Below are positions 28,389-36,366 of a stretch of DNA of 64,000 nucleotides, piece by piece; within the stretch, counting starts at the first letter, position 1; every line of letters begins with the position of its first letter. The notes below the pieces were generated by a model. The model was not told where the DNA came from. It did no database searches and saw nothing but the letters and a program-made list of their open reading frames with translations. This stretch comes from Candidatus Deferrimicrobiaceae bacterium (lineage in GTDB: Bacteria > Desulfobacterota > Deferrimicrobia > Deferrimicrobiales > Deferrimicrobiaceae). The stretch is from NCBI GenBank assembly GCA_036504035.1, contig DASXVV010000006.1:504793-568792 (forward strand), given 5' to 3'. Position numbers and translations under genes: made by a program.

Positions 28389-28994
28389 ATGTCGATCGAG
28401 CGATTCCAGGACGACAATGTTCTCCTCGAGGAGCTCCGGGCCGGCTCTCAGGATGCAGTCGAGGCGTTGTTCGACCGTTTCCACGGCAAGATCTACAGCT
28501 TGGCGCTGTCGATCCTCAAGAACGAGAGCGACGCGCAGGAAGCCGCGCAGGACGTATTTATCACGGTGATCCGCAAGGTGGGGATGTTCAAGGGCGACTC
28601 GGCCCTTTACTCGTGGATTTACAGGATTTGCGTGAACACCTGCCTCATGCGGCTCCGGGGCAAGCGGCGCAACGAGACGGTTTCGATCGAAGAATTCATG
28701 CCCGTGTTCACCGAAGAGGGAATGCATGCGAACCCGATCGACGACTGGAGCAAGGAGGTCGAGCGGAACTTCCTCAACAAGGAGCTGGGCGAGGTCATCC
28801 AGAAATATACGGACAGCCTTTCCGAGAAATACCGGGTGGTCTTTGTGCTGAGCGACGTCGAGGGACTTGCGAACGAGGAGACCGCCGAGATTCTCGGACT
28901 TTCGGTGCCGGCAGTGAAGTCCCGCCTCCATCGCGCGAGGCTCTATCTGCGGGAGCGCCTGACCCGATACATGACGCAGGGGAGGGTGGATTAG
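28389..28994 (+). CDS. ECF-type RNA polymerase sigma factor (RpoE-like)
   Basis: The 201-residue product has region 2 near residues 15-90 (FDRFHGKIYSLALSIL, DAQEAAQDVFITVIRKVGMF, SWIYRICVNTCLMRLRGKRR). Region 4 (SLSEKYRVVFVLSDVEGLAN then EETAEILGLSVPAVKSRLHR) contains the promoter-binding helix-turn-helix. AAGGGGGAGCGG precedes the ATG. The next gene, 3 bases after the stop, encodes a zinc-finger protein likely to be its anti-sigma factor. The inducing signal is not evident. Confidence 0.95.
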   Translation: MSIERFQDDNVLLEELRAGSQDAVEALFDRFHGKIYSLALSILKNESDAQEAAQDVFITVIRKVGMFKGDSALYSWIYRICVNTCLMRLRGKRRNETVSIEEFMPVFTEEGMHANPIDDWSKEVERNFLNKELGEVIQKYTDSLSEKYRVVFVLSDVEGLANEETAEILGLSVPAVKSRLHRARLYLRERLTRYMTQGRVD

Positions 28995-28997
28995 TCG

Positions 28998-29492
28998 ATG
29001 AATTGCAAGGAGCTCGTTTATCTTCTCGGAGACTATTTCGACGGCTCGATGGATCCCCGGCTTCGCGAGGAACTTGGAGAGCACATCAAGTTGTGCGACG
29101 TCTGCACGAACTTCCTGAAAACGTACGACCAGACCCGCATCCTGTGCCGGTCGATCCGGTGCGACGAGATTCCGGCGCCGGTCCGCGAGAACCTACGGGC
29201 CTTCGTCCTCGAAAAGGCGCGCGAGCATCGGATCGACATCGACAAGTACAGGTCCTTGACGATGCAGGAGCGACAGCAGTTCGCGCGGCAGCTCGTCGAC
29301 CGGTACGCCAAGGCCGACCTCCCGCCGGCGATGACCGAGGTCGTTGCCCAGCACGCCCGCCATTGCCCGATTTGCGCCCCATACCTTACCGAGGGCGGGA
29401 AGCCTCCCTCGGAGATTCCGCCCGAGGTCGTCGACCATCTGGCCGACCTGGCCGACGAGTTGCCGCCCGGCGAGCTGCCGTTCGGCGACTAG
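28998..29492 (+). CDS. Soluble zinc-finger anti-sigma-like protein
   Basis: The 164-residue product has a zinc anti-sigma motif near the N-terminus: CKELVYLLGDYFDGSMDPRL then HIKLCDVC (H-x3-C-x2-C). A second similar motif, HARHCPIC, lies near residues 116-123. No membrane helix is visible, unlike many ECF anti-sigma factors, so it should act in the cytoplasm. It begins three bases after the sigma gene, the usual regulatory pairing. Zinc release by oxidation could be the switch, by analogy with ZAS proteins; that is inference. Confidence 0.85.
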   Translation: MNCKELVYLLGDYFDGSMDPRLREELGEHIKLCDVCTNFLKTYDQTRILCRSIRCDEIPAPVRENLRAFVLEKAREHRIDIDKYRSLTMQERQQFARQLVDRYAKADLPPAMTEVVAQHARHCPICAPYLTEGGKPPSEIPPEVVDHLADLADELPPGELPFGD

Positions 29493-29505
29493 GCCGCCCT
29501 CCCCT

Positions 29506-29988
29506 CTACCCGTCCAGTTCGGGCGCGTGCGGCTTGATGTCGATGACGGGCGTCCCGTCGATCGCATCCATCCCGCGGACGCGCAGCACGTTCCCCCGGA
29601 TTTCCAGCAGCGTCACCGTGTGAAGCGAGATCGGGTTGGGCCGATGGGGCGACCGCGTCGCGAAGACACCGCGCAAGCCGCGGTTTGTATCGCCCCGCGG
29701 GTGGACCAGTAGTCGTTCGCGCTCGGCCCCGTGCATCCAGCACAGCACGACGATCTTTGCCTGCCTGCGGTGGCGATCGTCCGGTAGAGAATTCACCCAG
29801 GACGGGTTCACCCGTTCCGACATCCCCTTCAACCCGTCCACGTATGCCGGGTCGAGAACCACCTCGGCCACGACGTCCGACAGGGCGCCCTGGAAAGGCG
29901 CGTCCCCCGGTTTCTTGATCGGCGACCGGATTTCGCCGATCGGGCGCAGCGCAAAAGAGATGACCGGTTCTCGGGGGTCGGCTTTCAT
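29506..29988 (-). CDS. trmO: tRNA (adenine-N6)-methyltransferase TrmO (TsaA/UPF0066)
   Basis: The 160-residue product of the TsaA-like beta-barrel methyltransferases methylates t6A37 of tRNA-Thr in known cases. Conserved segments are FALRPIGEIRSPIKKPGDAP at the start, the catalytic-face block GVFATRSPHRPNPISLHTVT, and MDAIDGTPVIDIKPHAP near the end. It starts at ATG 29988, overlapping the fetB stop by 4 bases. It is the last gene of a minus-strand four-gene chain and converges with the anti-sigma gene 13 bases away. Confidence 0.93.
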   Translation of the reverse strand: MKADPREPVISFALRPIGEIRSPIKKPGDAPFQGALSDVVAEVVLDPAYVDGLKGMSERVNPSWVNSLPDDRHRRQAKIVVLCWMHGAERERLLVHPRGDTNRGLRGVFATRSPHRPNPISLHTVTLLEIRGNVLRVRGMDAIDGTPVIDIKPHAPELDG

Positions 29989-30797
29989 GACGCTACGTTC
30001 CTCCATGCGGTTTTTCCCGGGCGCAGCAGCAGCTGTTCCGCGGGGGAGAAGGCGCGCCTCCGGATGAGCAGGACGCCCGTCATGGCGGCGATGCCCGACG
30101 AGGCGTAGATCATCGCGATGACGACGAACTGATAGATGGCGGCGTAGACGGGATCGCTTCCGGAGAGCAGCATGCCGGCCATCATCCCCGGGATCCAGAC
30201 GATGCCGAGCGAGCGCAGCGTGTCGATGCGCGGGATGAAGGCGGCGGTGACGGCGCCCTGCACGCAGGGAAGCGCGGCGCTTTCGGACGAGGCGCCGAGC
30301 GCAAGCGCGGCCTCGATGAAGCCGGTGCGGGCGACTACGTCGGCGCGGAACCGCTCGAGCGCCTGGGAGCACGAGGTCATCGCGTTGGCGATGACCATGC
30401 TGCCGATCGGGACGAGCGAATGGTTTCGCATCTCGATGACGCCGAAAAGGACGAGGGGCAGAACGATGGCCGCGGAGCCCGCGGTGATGGCGGCCAGCGA
30501 GACGCCGAAGGCGCCGGGGATTCCCTCGGCCCGGCGTGCCGCGATGCCGGCGGCGGTCGCGATCATGACCGCCTGCGCCAGGAAGCCGAGGGCGACGGGG
30601 CCCTTGAGCACGGGAATCAGGATGAGGCCCACGGCGACGATCTGGAAGATGCCGCGGGCGAGGGAGGAAAGCGTCTCCCGCTCGACGTGGATCGATTTCC
30701 GGCGCGCGACCAGCATGACCGCCAGCGCGAGCAGGGTGACGACCGCGGCCTGGGAAAGGCCCAGCGCGACCGGCGTGTGGAAGTAGCGGGCGAGCAT
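29985..30797 (-). CDS. fetB: FetB-like ABC transporter permease
   Basis: The 270-residue membrane protein of the UPF0014/FetB family has about seven hydrophobic spans (VALGLSQAAVVTLLALAVML, GIFQIVAVGLILIPVLKGPV, LAAITAGSAAIVLPLVLFGV). The conserved cytoplasmic loop RTGFIEAALALGASSESAAL and the segment PGMMAGMLLSGSDPVYAAIY are characteristic. In E. coli FetAB is linked to iron export. The start directly abuts the fetA stop. Confidence 0.9.
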   Translation of the reverse strand: MLARYFHTPVALGLSQAAVVTLLALAVMLVARRKSIHVERETLSSLARGIFQIVAVGLILIPVLKGPVALGFLAQAVMIATAAGIAARRAEGIPGAFGVSLAAITAGSAAIVLPLVLFGVIEMRNHSLVPIGSMVIANAMTSCSQALERFRADVVARTGFIEAALALGASSESAALPCVQGAVTAAFIPRIDTLRSLGIVWIPGMMAGMLLSGSDPVYAAIYQFVVIAMIYASSGIAAMTGVLLIRRRAFSPAEQLLLRPGKTAWRNVAS

Positions 30798-31472
30798 CTA
30801 GGCGGGATCCCGCGCCGGGCCGATCCCCGTGACGCATCCGTTGTCGAGATGCATCGTCCGGTCGGCCATCCGGCGCGCCTGGGCGGGGTCGTGGGTCACG
30901 ATCAGGCAGGTGAGGCCGCGCTCTCGGATGAGCCCGGAGACGAGTCGTTCGACCTCGTCGCGCGATCCCTCGTCGAGCGCCGAGGTGGGCTCGTCGAGCA
31001 GCAGGATCTCGGGCGCGTTTGCGAGGGTGCGCGCCAGCGAGACGCGTTGCGCCTCGCCGCCGGAAAGCCCCGAAACGTCGCGCGAGGCCTGCCCCGAGAG
31101 GCCGAGGCGCGCCAGCAGCGCTTCGATCGCCTCGGCCGGGAATGCTTCCCCGCGCTGGGCGGGGCCGAAGCCGACGTTGTCCGCGATCGTCCCCGGAAAC
31201 AGGTGGGGCGCCTGGATCACCAGGCCGACCCGACGTCGCAACGCGCGCGGCGGCAGCGTCCGGTAGTCGACGCCGTCGAGCAATACGGTTCCCTCGTCGG
31301 GTTCGTCGAGCCGGTTGAGCATCCGGAGGAACGTCGATTTTCCCGATCCGCTCTGGCCGACGATCGCGAGCACCTCGCCGCGCGCGACTTCGACGCTTAC
31401 CCGGTCGACGATCCGCTTCCCGTCCGCGATGCGGCTCAGCCGGTCGGCGCGAAGGAGGGAAGCGGAGGTCAC
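30798..31472 (-). CDS. fetA: FetA-like ABC transporter ATP-binding protein
   Basis: ATPase partner of FetB, 224 residues from GTG 31472. Walker A is GQSGSGKST, the Q-loop region LVIQAPHLFPGTI, the signature LSGGEAQRVSLART, Walker B ILLLDEPTSALD, and the H-loop VTHD. The GTG start overlaps the stop of the RlmL-like gene by 4 bases; longer in-frame extensions upstream would run into that gene and lack similarity to ATPases. Likely exports iron with FetB. Confidence 0.92.
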   Translation of the reverse strand: MTSASLLRADRLSRIADGKRIVDRVSVEVARGEVLAIVGQSGSGKSTFLRMLNRLDEPDEGTVLLDGVDYRTLPPRALRRRVGLVIQAPHLFPGTIADNVGFGPAQRGEAFPAEAIEALLARLGLSGQASRDVSGLSGGEAQRVSLARTLANAPEILLLDEPTSALDEGSRDEVERLVSGLIRERGLTCLIVTHDPAQARRMADRTMHLDNGCVTGIGPARDPA

Positions 31473-32605
31473 GGGCGCAGATCGTACCGGAGGAGCCGGC
31501 AGTCGATGGGGCCGTTCATGAGGGGAATCCGGCGCGACGTCTTCAGCTTGAGCCCCCGGGTGGCCTCGGGATTGCCCGACAGGATCCAGGCGGTCCAGCC
31601 GCCGCAATTATCCTTGAGCGCCTTGCCGAGCCCCGCGTAGAACGGCTCGATGCCGCCCGGGCCGCCCGTAAGGCGCACGCCGTAGGGAGGATTGCAGACG
31701 ATGAGCCCGGGGCCGCCTTCGGGCGCAAGCGCCGAGACGTCGCGCACCGCGAACGCGATCTTGTCGGCGAAGCCGGCGTTGCGGGCGTTGGCGCGGGCGT
31801 CGGCCAGGACGGTCTGCGAGATGTCGAAGCCCGAAAGCGGGCCGATCCGGCGCGGCTGCACGGCGGCCCGCGCCGCGTCGACCAAACGGCTCCAGCGCTT
31901 CGGCTCGAAGTCGCGCAGGTTCTTGAACCCGAAGTCGTCGCGCAGCAGCCCCGGGGCGGTGTTGGAGGCAATCAGCGCGGCCTCGATCAGGAAGGTCCCG
32001 GCCCCGCAGGCAGGATCGACGAGCGGCTGCTCCCCGTCGTATTCGGCCAGGAGGAGGATGCCCGCCGCCAGCGTCTCGCGCAGCGAGGCGAACGCCGGCC
32101 CGGTGCGGTAGCCGCGCCGGTTGAGGCTTTCGCCCGAGAGATCGAGCGAGAGGACGGCTTCGTCGCGAACGATGCGCAGGTTGATCCGGACCTGGGCGTT
32201 CAATCGGTCGACGTCGGGGCGGAAGCCGACGGCGTCGCGGAAGGTGTCGACGACCGCGTCCTTGCATTTCTGCGCCGCGAAGTGGGAGTGGGTGATGCCC
32301 GATTCGCGGACGGTCGCGTCGACGGCGATGGTGCGCTTGAGGTCGAACAGGTCGGTCCAGCGAATCGCGCGGACGCCTTCATAGAGCGCTTCGGGTGTCG
32401 GGGCGTCGAAGTCGGAAAGATGGCGCAGCACCCGGTTGGCGGTGCGCAGCCACAGGTTGGCCTGCATCCCGAGGTCGGCGTCGCCCGAAAAGGACACGCC
32501 CCCCGTGACCGCGGAGATCTCCTCGCCGCCGAGAGCGACGACCTCCCCCGCCAGCGTTTCTTCCAGCCCCTTGCTCGTCGTCGCGAAATACTTGTATTTT
32601 TCCAT
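31469..32605 (-). CDS. rlmL: THUMP-domain 23S rRNA methyltransferase (RlmL/YpsC-like)
   Basis: The 378-residue product begins MEKYKYFATTSKGLEETLAG, the ferredoxin-like/THUMP N-terminus of this family. The Rossmann methyltransferase follows, with LVDPACGAGTFLIEAALIAS (motif I) and CNPPYG (motif IV, the adenine/guanine N-methyltransferase loop). It corresponds to the RlmL half of E. coli RlmKL, that is m2G2445 of 23S rRNA; the exact target here is inferred. ATG 32605 was chosen because the family sequence begins there. Confidence 0.92.
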   Translation of the reverse strand: MEKYKYFATTSKGLEETLAGEVVALGGEEISAVTGGVSFSGDADLGMQANLWLRTANRVLRHLSDFDAPTPEALYEGVRAIRWTDLFDLKRTIAVDATVRESGITHSHFAAQKCKDAVVDTFRDAVGFRPDVDRLNAQVRINLRIVRDEAVLSLDLSGESLNRRGYRTGPAFASLRETLAAGILLLAEYDGEQPLVDPACGAGTFLIEAALIASNTAPGLLRDDFGFKNLRDFEPKRWSRLVDAARAAVQPRRIGPLSGFDISQTVLADARANARNAGFADKIAFAVRDVSALAPEGGPGLIVCNPPYGVRLTGGPGGIEPFYAGLGKALKDNCGGWTAWILSGNPEATRGLKLKTSRRIPLMNGPIDCRLLRYDLRP

Positions 32606-33064
32606 CGCAACATCATACCCCGAGCGCCAGCCGATACGTTGCATCACATGCATGGCAGCTCGGTAAGGATGCCCGGGGGTTCCTTCGCTTCGGGGAGAAG
32701 GGCCGTTCACTCCGTAACCAGCCGCAACGTTTCCATCCATCGGCACTACGTTAAGACCCCCCCGCCCCTGCGCCTCGTTCGTGGCGCTTTTCGGGCGCCG
32801 TCGAAAGGGGCCACGCCGCAGGGATCCACCGAACGCGAGGAGCGAGCGGAAGCGGCGAAAGGCCCGCCATCGCGGGCTCGAGCAGGGTGCGCGGGCGAAG
32901 AGGCGTGGCGGGGCGCGGGAAGGCGTCCGAATGGCACGTTCGCTGCCTGGAGCCGCGGAGCGACGCGACGCAGCGGGCGGGGGAGCCCGGAGGCGCAGCC
33001 CCGGCGGCCATCGCCCGCCCCGGCGCCGATTCGCTGGGAGCGTGGGACGAAGGGGCATCCGGTT
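32606..33064. other. Unexplained GC-rich intergenic region with predicted RNA structure
   Basis: About 460 bases between divergent rlmL-like and gatC with no convincing gene: every frame gives Arg/Gly/Pro-rich low-complexity peptide. Bases 32810-32817 (GCCACGCC) can pair with 32902-32909. A perfect hairpin GCCCGC-CATC-GCGGGC lies between them at 32862-32877. A second nested hairpin is 32992-32996 with 33023-33027, enclosing 33003-33007 with 33015-33019. Both hairpins share the loop sequence CCATCGC. It could be a structured RNA or a multi-copy intergenic element. Confidence 0.45.
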
Positions 33065-33093
33065 TTGCCGGGGGGGCCGGGCTGTGGTAAATT
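33065..33093 (+). promoter_or_regulatory. Probable promoter of the gatC operon
   Basis: TTGCCG (33065-33070), a 17-base spacer and TAAATT (33088-33093), 49 bases before the gatC start. The match is moderate. Confidence 0.5.
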
Positions 33094-33141
33094 GGGGGTC
33101 TTTCGGCACGTTATTGCAGCAATTCGACGGGGGATTTCGCG

Positions 33142-33432
33142 ATGGCGATCTCGACGGACGAGGTCCGGCACGTGGCCCGGCTTGCACGACTCGCGCTTTC
33201 CGAGGGCGAGCTCGACACGCTTTGCGGGCAGCTCGGCCAGATTCTCGATTACGTGAAGCAGCTCGACCGGCTCGACACCGCCGGGGTGACCCCTACCTCG
33301 CATGCGGTCGAGACCGGGACTCCGTTCCGGGAGGACGTCGTCGTGCCGTTTCCCGACAAGGAGGCGCTGCTGGCCAACGCCCCCGACCGCGAGGGCGACG
33401 CGTTCCGCGTTCCCCGCATCATCGAAGATTAG
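33142..33432 (+). CDS. gatC: Asp-tRNA(Asn)/Glu-tRNA(Gln) amidotransferase subunit C
   Basis: The 96-residue product opens with [20 protein letters not shown] and has the family's central helix [19 protein letters not shown]. GatC stabilises the GatA-GatB amidotransferase that converts misacylated Glu-tRNA(Gln) or Asp-tRNA(Asn). GGGGGA precedes the ATG. It is first in a long same-strand chain running to glnE. Confidence 0.95.
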   Translation: MAISTDEVRHVARLARLALSEGELDTLCGQLGQILDYVKQLDRLDTAGVTPTSHAVETGTPFREDVVVPFPDKEALLANAPDREGDAFRVPRIIED

Positions 33433-33458
33433 AAGAGAGAAAAGAGGCCGATACGCTC

Positions 33459-34934
33459 ATGGCGACGATTCCCGTTCACGAATGGACGCTGCTCGAGGCG
33501 GCCGCCGCGGTCCGCGCGGGCGACGTCTCCTCCCGGGCGCTGACGCAGGCGCTGCTCGACCGGATCGCGGCGCTCAACCCGACGATCAACGCATACGTCA
33601 CCCTGCTGCCGGAAGCGGCCATGGCCCGGGCGGCTGCGTGCGACGAGGCGCAGGCGCGGGGCGAATCGCTCGGCATCCTCCACGGGGTGCCCGTGGGCCT
33701 CAAGGACATTTTCTGCACGAAGGGCATCCGCACGACCTGCGGGAGCCGGATCCTCGGCAACTTCATCCCCCCCTACGACGCGGCCGTGACCGAGCGGGTG
33801 CTGGGCGCGGGGGCGGTGCTGCTCGGCAAGCAGAACATGGACGAGTTCGCGATGGGCTCCTCCACCGAGACCTCCTTCTTCGGGAAGACGCTCAACCCCT
33901 GGGATACGGCGCGCATCCCCGGCGGTTCCTCGGGCGGCACGGCGGCGGCCGTCGCCGCGGCGATGTGCTTCGCCGCGATGGGCACCGATACCGGCGGATC
34001 GATCCGGCAGCCGGCCGCGCTGTGCGGCGTCGTGGGACTCAAGCCCACCTACGGCCGCGTCTCGCGCTACGGGATGGTCGCATTCGCCTCCTCGCTCGAC
34101 CAGGGCGGCCCGCTCACGCGCTCCGTCGCCGATGCGGCGGCCATGCTCGGCATCGTGGCGGGGCACGACCCGCGCGATTCCACGTCGCTCGACGTGCCTG
34201 TCCCCGACTACGCGGCTGCGGTCGGCCGCGACCTGAAAGGGCTTCGGGTCGGGCTGCCCAAGGAATATTTCGCAGGGGAAGGGCTCGACCTCGAGGTCCG
34301 CGCGGCGATCGGCCAGGCGCTCGACGCCCTGCTGGCGGCGGGCGCGGAAGCGGTCGAGGTGTCGCTCCCGCACACCGAGTACGCGCTGTCCACCTACTAC
34401 CTCATCGCGCCGGCCGAGGCGTCGTCGAACCTGGCGCGGTACGACGGCGTCCGGTACGGCCACCGGGCCGATGGGGCGTCCAGTCTCGTCGAGATGATGT
34501 CCCGGACGCGCGCCGAGGGGTTCGGCCCCGAGGTCAAGCGGCGCATCATGATCGGCACCTACGCGCTCTCCGCCGGCTACTACGAGGCGTTCTACGCCAA
34601 GGCGCAGAAAGTGCGCACCCTCATCCGGCGCGACTTCGACGCGGCGTTCGACAAGGCCGACGTGCTCCTCACGCCGACGGCGCCGACGCCGGCGTTCAAG
34701 ATCGGCGAGAAGACCGGCGACCCGCTGACGATGTACCTGTCCGACATCTACACGATCCCGTGCAATCTTGCCGGGATCCCCGGCATCTCGGTGCCGTGCG
34801 GGATGTCGTCCGACGGGCTGCCGATCGGCGCCCAGCTCCTGGGCGGCCATTTCCGGGAAGAGACGGTGCTGTCGGCGGCGGCCGCGATCGAGCGCGCGAT
34901 CCCGCTGCCGCGCGTCGCTCCGTTCGAGGGATAA
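33459..34934 (+). CDS. gatA: Asp-tRNA(Asn)/Glu-tRNA(Gln) amidotransferase subunit A
   Basis: Glutamine amidase subunit, 491 residues, normal length. The amidase signature is [20 protein letters not shown], and the Ser-cisSer-Lys triad is visible in VGLKDIF, GGSSGGT and [11 protein letters not shown]. The C-terminus matches GatA ([20 protein letters not shown]). ATG 33459 lies 26 bases after gatC; a longer upstream frame is open but runs through the non-coding region and is not part of the protein. Confidence 0.98.
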   Translation: MATIPVHEWTLLEAAAAVRAGDVSSRALTQALLDRIAALNPTINAYVTLLPEAAMARAAACDEAQARGESLGILHGVPVGLKDIFCTKGIRTTCGSRILGNFIPPYDAAVTERVLGAGAVLLGKQNMDEFAMGSSTETSFFGKTLNPWDTARIPGGSSGGTAAAVAAAMCFAAMGTDTGGSIRQPAALCGVVGLKPTYGRVSRYGMVAFASSLDQGGPLTRSVADAAAMLGIVAGHDPRDSTSLDVPVPDYAAAVGRDLKGLRVGLPKEYFAGEGLDLEVRAAIGQALDALLAAGAEAVEVSLPHTEYALSTYYLIAPAEASSNLARYDGVRYGHRADGASSLVEMMSRTRAEGFGPEVKRRIMIGTYALSAGYYEAFYAKAQKVRTLIRRDFDAAFDKADVLLTPTAPTPAFKIGEKTGDPLTMYLSDIYTIPCNLAGIPGISVPCGMSSDGLPIGAQLLGGHFREETVLSAAAAIERAIPLPRVAPFEG

Positions 34935-34942
34935 GGGGACTC

Positions 34943-36361
34943 ATGATGGATTTCGAGGCGGTCATCGGGCTGGAGGTTCACGCCCAGCTCTCCACGAACA
35001 GCAAGATCTTCTGCGCCTGCTCGGCGGCGTTCGGCGCCACGCCCAACGCCAACACGTGTCCCGTCTGCACGGGCATGCCGGGCGTGCTTCCGGTGCTCAA
35101 CCGGCGGGTCGTCGAGTTCGCCATCCGGGCGGCGCTGGCCACCGGCTGCACGGTGCAGGAGAAGAGCGTCTTCGCCCGGAAGAACTACTTCTATCCCGAC
35201 CTGCCCAAGGCTTACCAGATCTCCCAGTACGAGCTGCCGGTCGCGCTCGCGGGGCATCTCGACATCGAGGCGGGCGGCGTGGCCAAGCGGGTCGGCATCA
35301 CCCGGATCCACATGGAGGAGGACGCGGGCAAGCTCGTGCACGACGGCGCCTTCTCCGGCAGCCAGGGTTCGCTCGCCGACCTCAACCGCTGCTCCGTCCC
35401 GCTGATCGAGATCGTCTCCGAGCCCGACATGCGTACGCCGGAAGAGGCGAGCGACTACCTGCGGCGGCTCCGCGACATCCTCGTCTACCTCGAGGTTTGC
35501 GACGGCAACATGGAAGAGGGGTCTTTCCGCTGCGACGCCAACGTGTCGGTGCGGCCGCGGGGGCGGGAGGCGCTCGGCACCCGGGCCGAGCTCAAGAACA
35601 TGAACTCGTTCCGCAACGTCGAGAAGGCGATCGAATACGAGATCCGCCGCCAGGTCGACCTGATCGAGGACGGCGGCACGGTCGTCCAGGAGACGCGCCT
35701 CTGGGACGTCGACCGGAACGAGACGCGCTCGATGCGCGGCAAGGAGGAAGCGCACGACTATCGCTACTTCCCCGACCCCGACCTGCTGCCGCTCGTGGTC
35801 GACGAGGCCTGGATCGAGGCGGTCCGCAAGACGATCCCCGAGCTTCCCGTCGAAAAGTCGGCCCGCTTCGCATCGCAGTACGGGTTGACGGCGTACGACG
35901 CCGCGCTGCTGTCCTCCTCCCGGGCGCTGGCCGATTTCTTCGAGGCGTCGCTTGCGGCGTTCGGAAAGAATCCGAAGACGACCGCGAACGAGTGCATCCA
36001 GTGGAAGGAAGCGGCCCTGTCCGGCGCCCTGTCCGCCCACACGATCGCCGAGGTCGTCGAGGACCGCGAGGCGGGGCTCATCTCCGCGACGGCCGGCAAG
36101 ACGCTGATCGAGCAGGCATTGGCGACCGGGAAGCCGGTCCGGGCGCTGCGGGAGGAGCTGGGGCTCACGCAGGTGTCCGACACGGAGGCGCTCGAGGCGA
36201 TCGTGGCGAAGGTGATCGCAGGCAACCCGAATGAAGTCGGGATCTACAAGAGCGGGAAAGAGGGGTTGCTGTCGTTCTTCGTCGGACAGGTGATGAAGGA
36301 GACGAAGGGCAAGGCGAACCCCAAGATCGTCTCCGAGGTGCTCAAAAAACTGCTGGGGTAG
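34943..36361 (+). CDS. gatB: Asp-tRNA(Asn)/Glu-tRNA(Gln) amidotransferase subunit B
   Basis: Kinase/transamidase subunit, 472 residues. It begins [20 protein letters not shown], carries [15 protein letters not shown] and the GatB signature [10 protein letters not shown], and ends with the YqeY-like tail domain ([15 protein letters not shown]). A Cys-rich zinc site is suggested by [10 protein letters not shown] and TCPVC. It lies 8 bases after gatA. The operon order gatC-gatA-gatB is common. Confidence 0.98.
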   Translation: MMDFEAVIGLEVHAQLSTNSKIFCACSAAFGATPNANTCPVCTGMPGVLPVLNRRVVEFAIRAALATGCTVQEKSVFARKNYFYPDLPKAYQISQYELPVALAGHLDIEAGGVAKRVGITRIHMEEDAGKLVHDGAFSGSQGSLADLNRCSVPLIEIVSEPDMRTPEEASDYLRRLRDILVYLEVCDGNMEEGSFRCDANVSVRPRGREALGTRAELKNMNSFRNVEKAIEYEIRRQVDLIEDGGTVVQETRLWDVDRNETRSMRGKEEAHDYRYFPDPDLLPLVVDEAWIEAVRKTIPELPVEKSARFASQYGLTAYDAALLSSSRALADFFEASLAAFGKNPKTTANECIQWKEAALSGALSAHTIAEVVEDREAGLISATAGKTLIEQALATGKPVRALREELGLTQVSDTEALEAIVAKVIAGNPNEVGIYKSGKEGLLSFFVGQVMKETKGKANPKIVSEVLKKLLG

Positions 36362-36366
36362 TCATC

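Noticed and set aside
32606-33064. RNase P RNA, tmRNA or SRP RNA in the GC-rich intergenic region
   Set aside because: None of the hallmark sequences (such as the GAGGAAAGTCC core of RNase P RNA) is present.
32781-33458. Upstream extension of gatA as a longer open frame
   Set aside because: The extension crosses the non-coding region and gatC in another frame; GatA similarity begins at ATG 33459.
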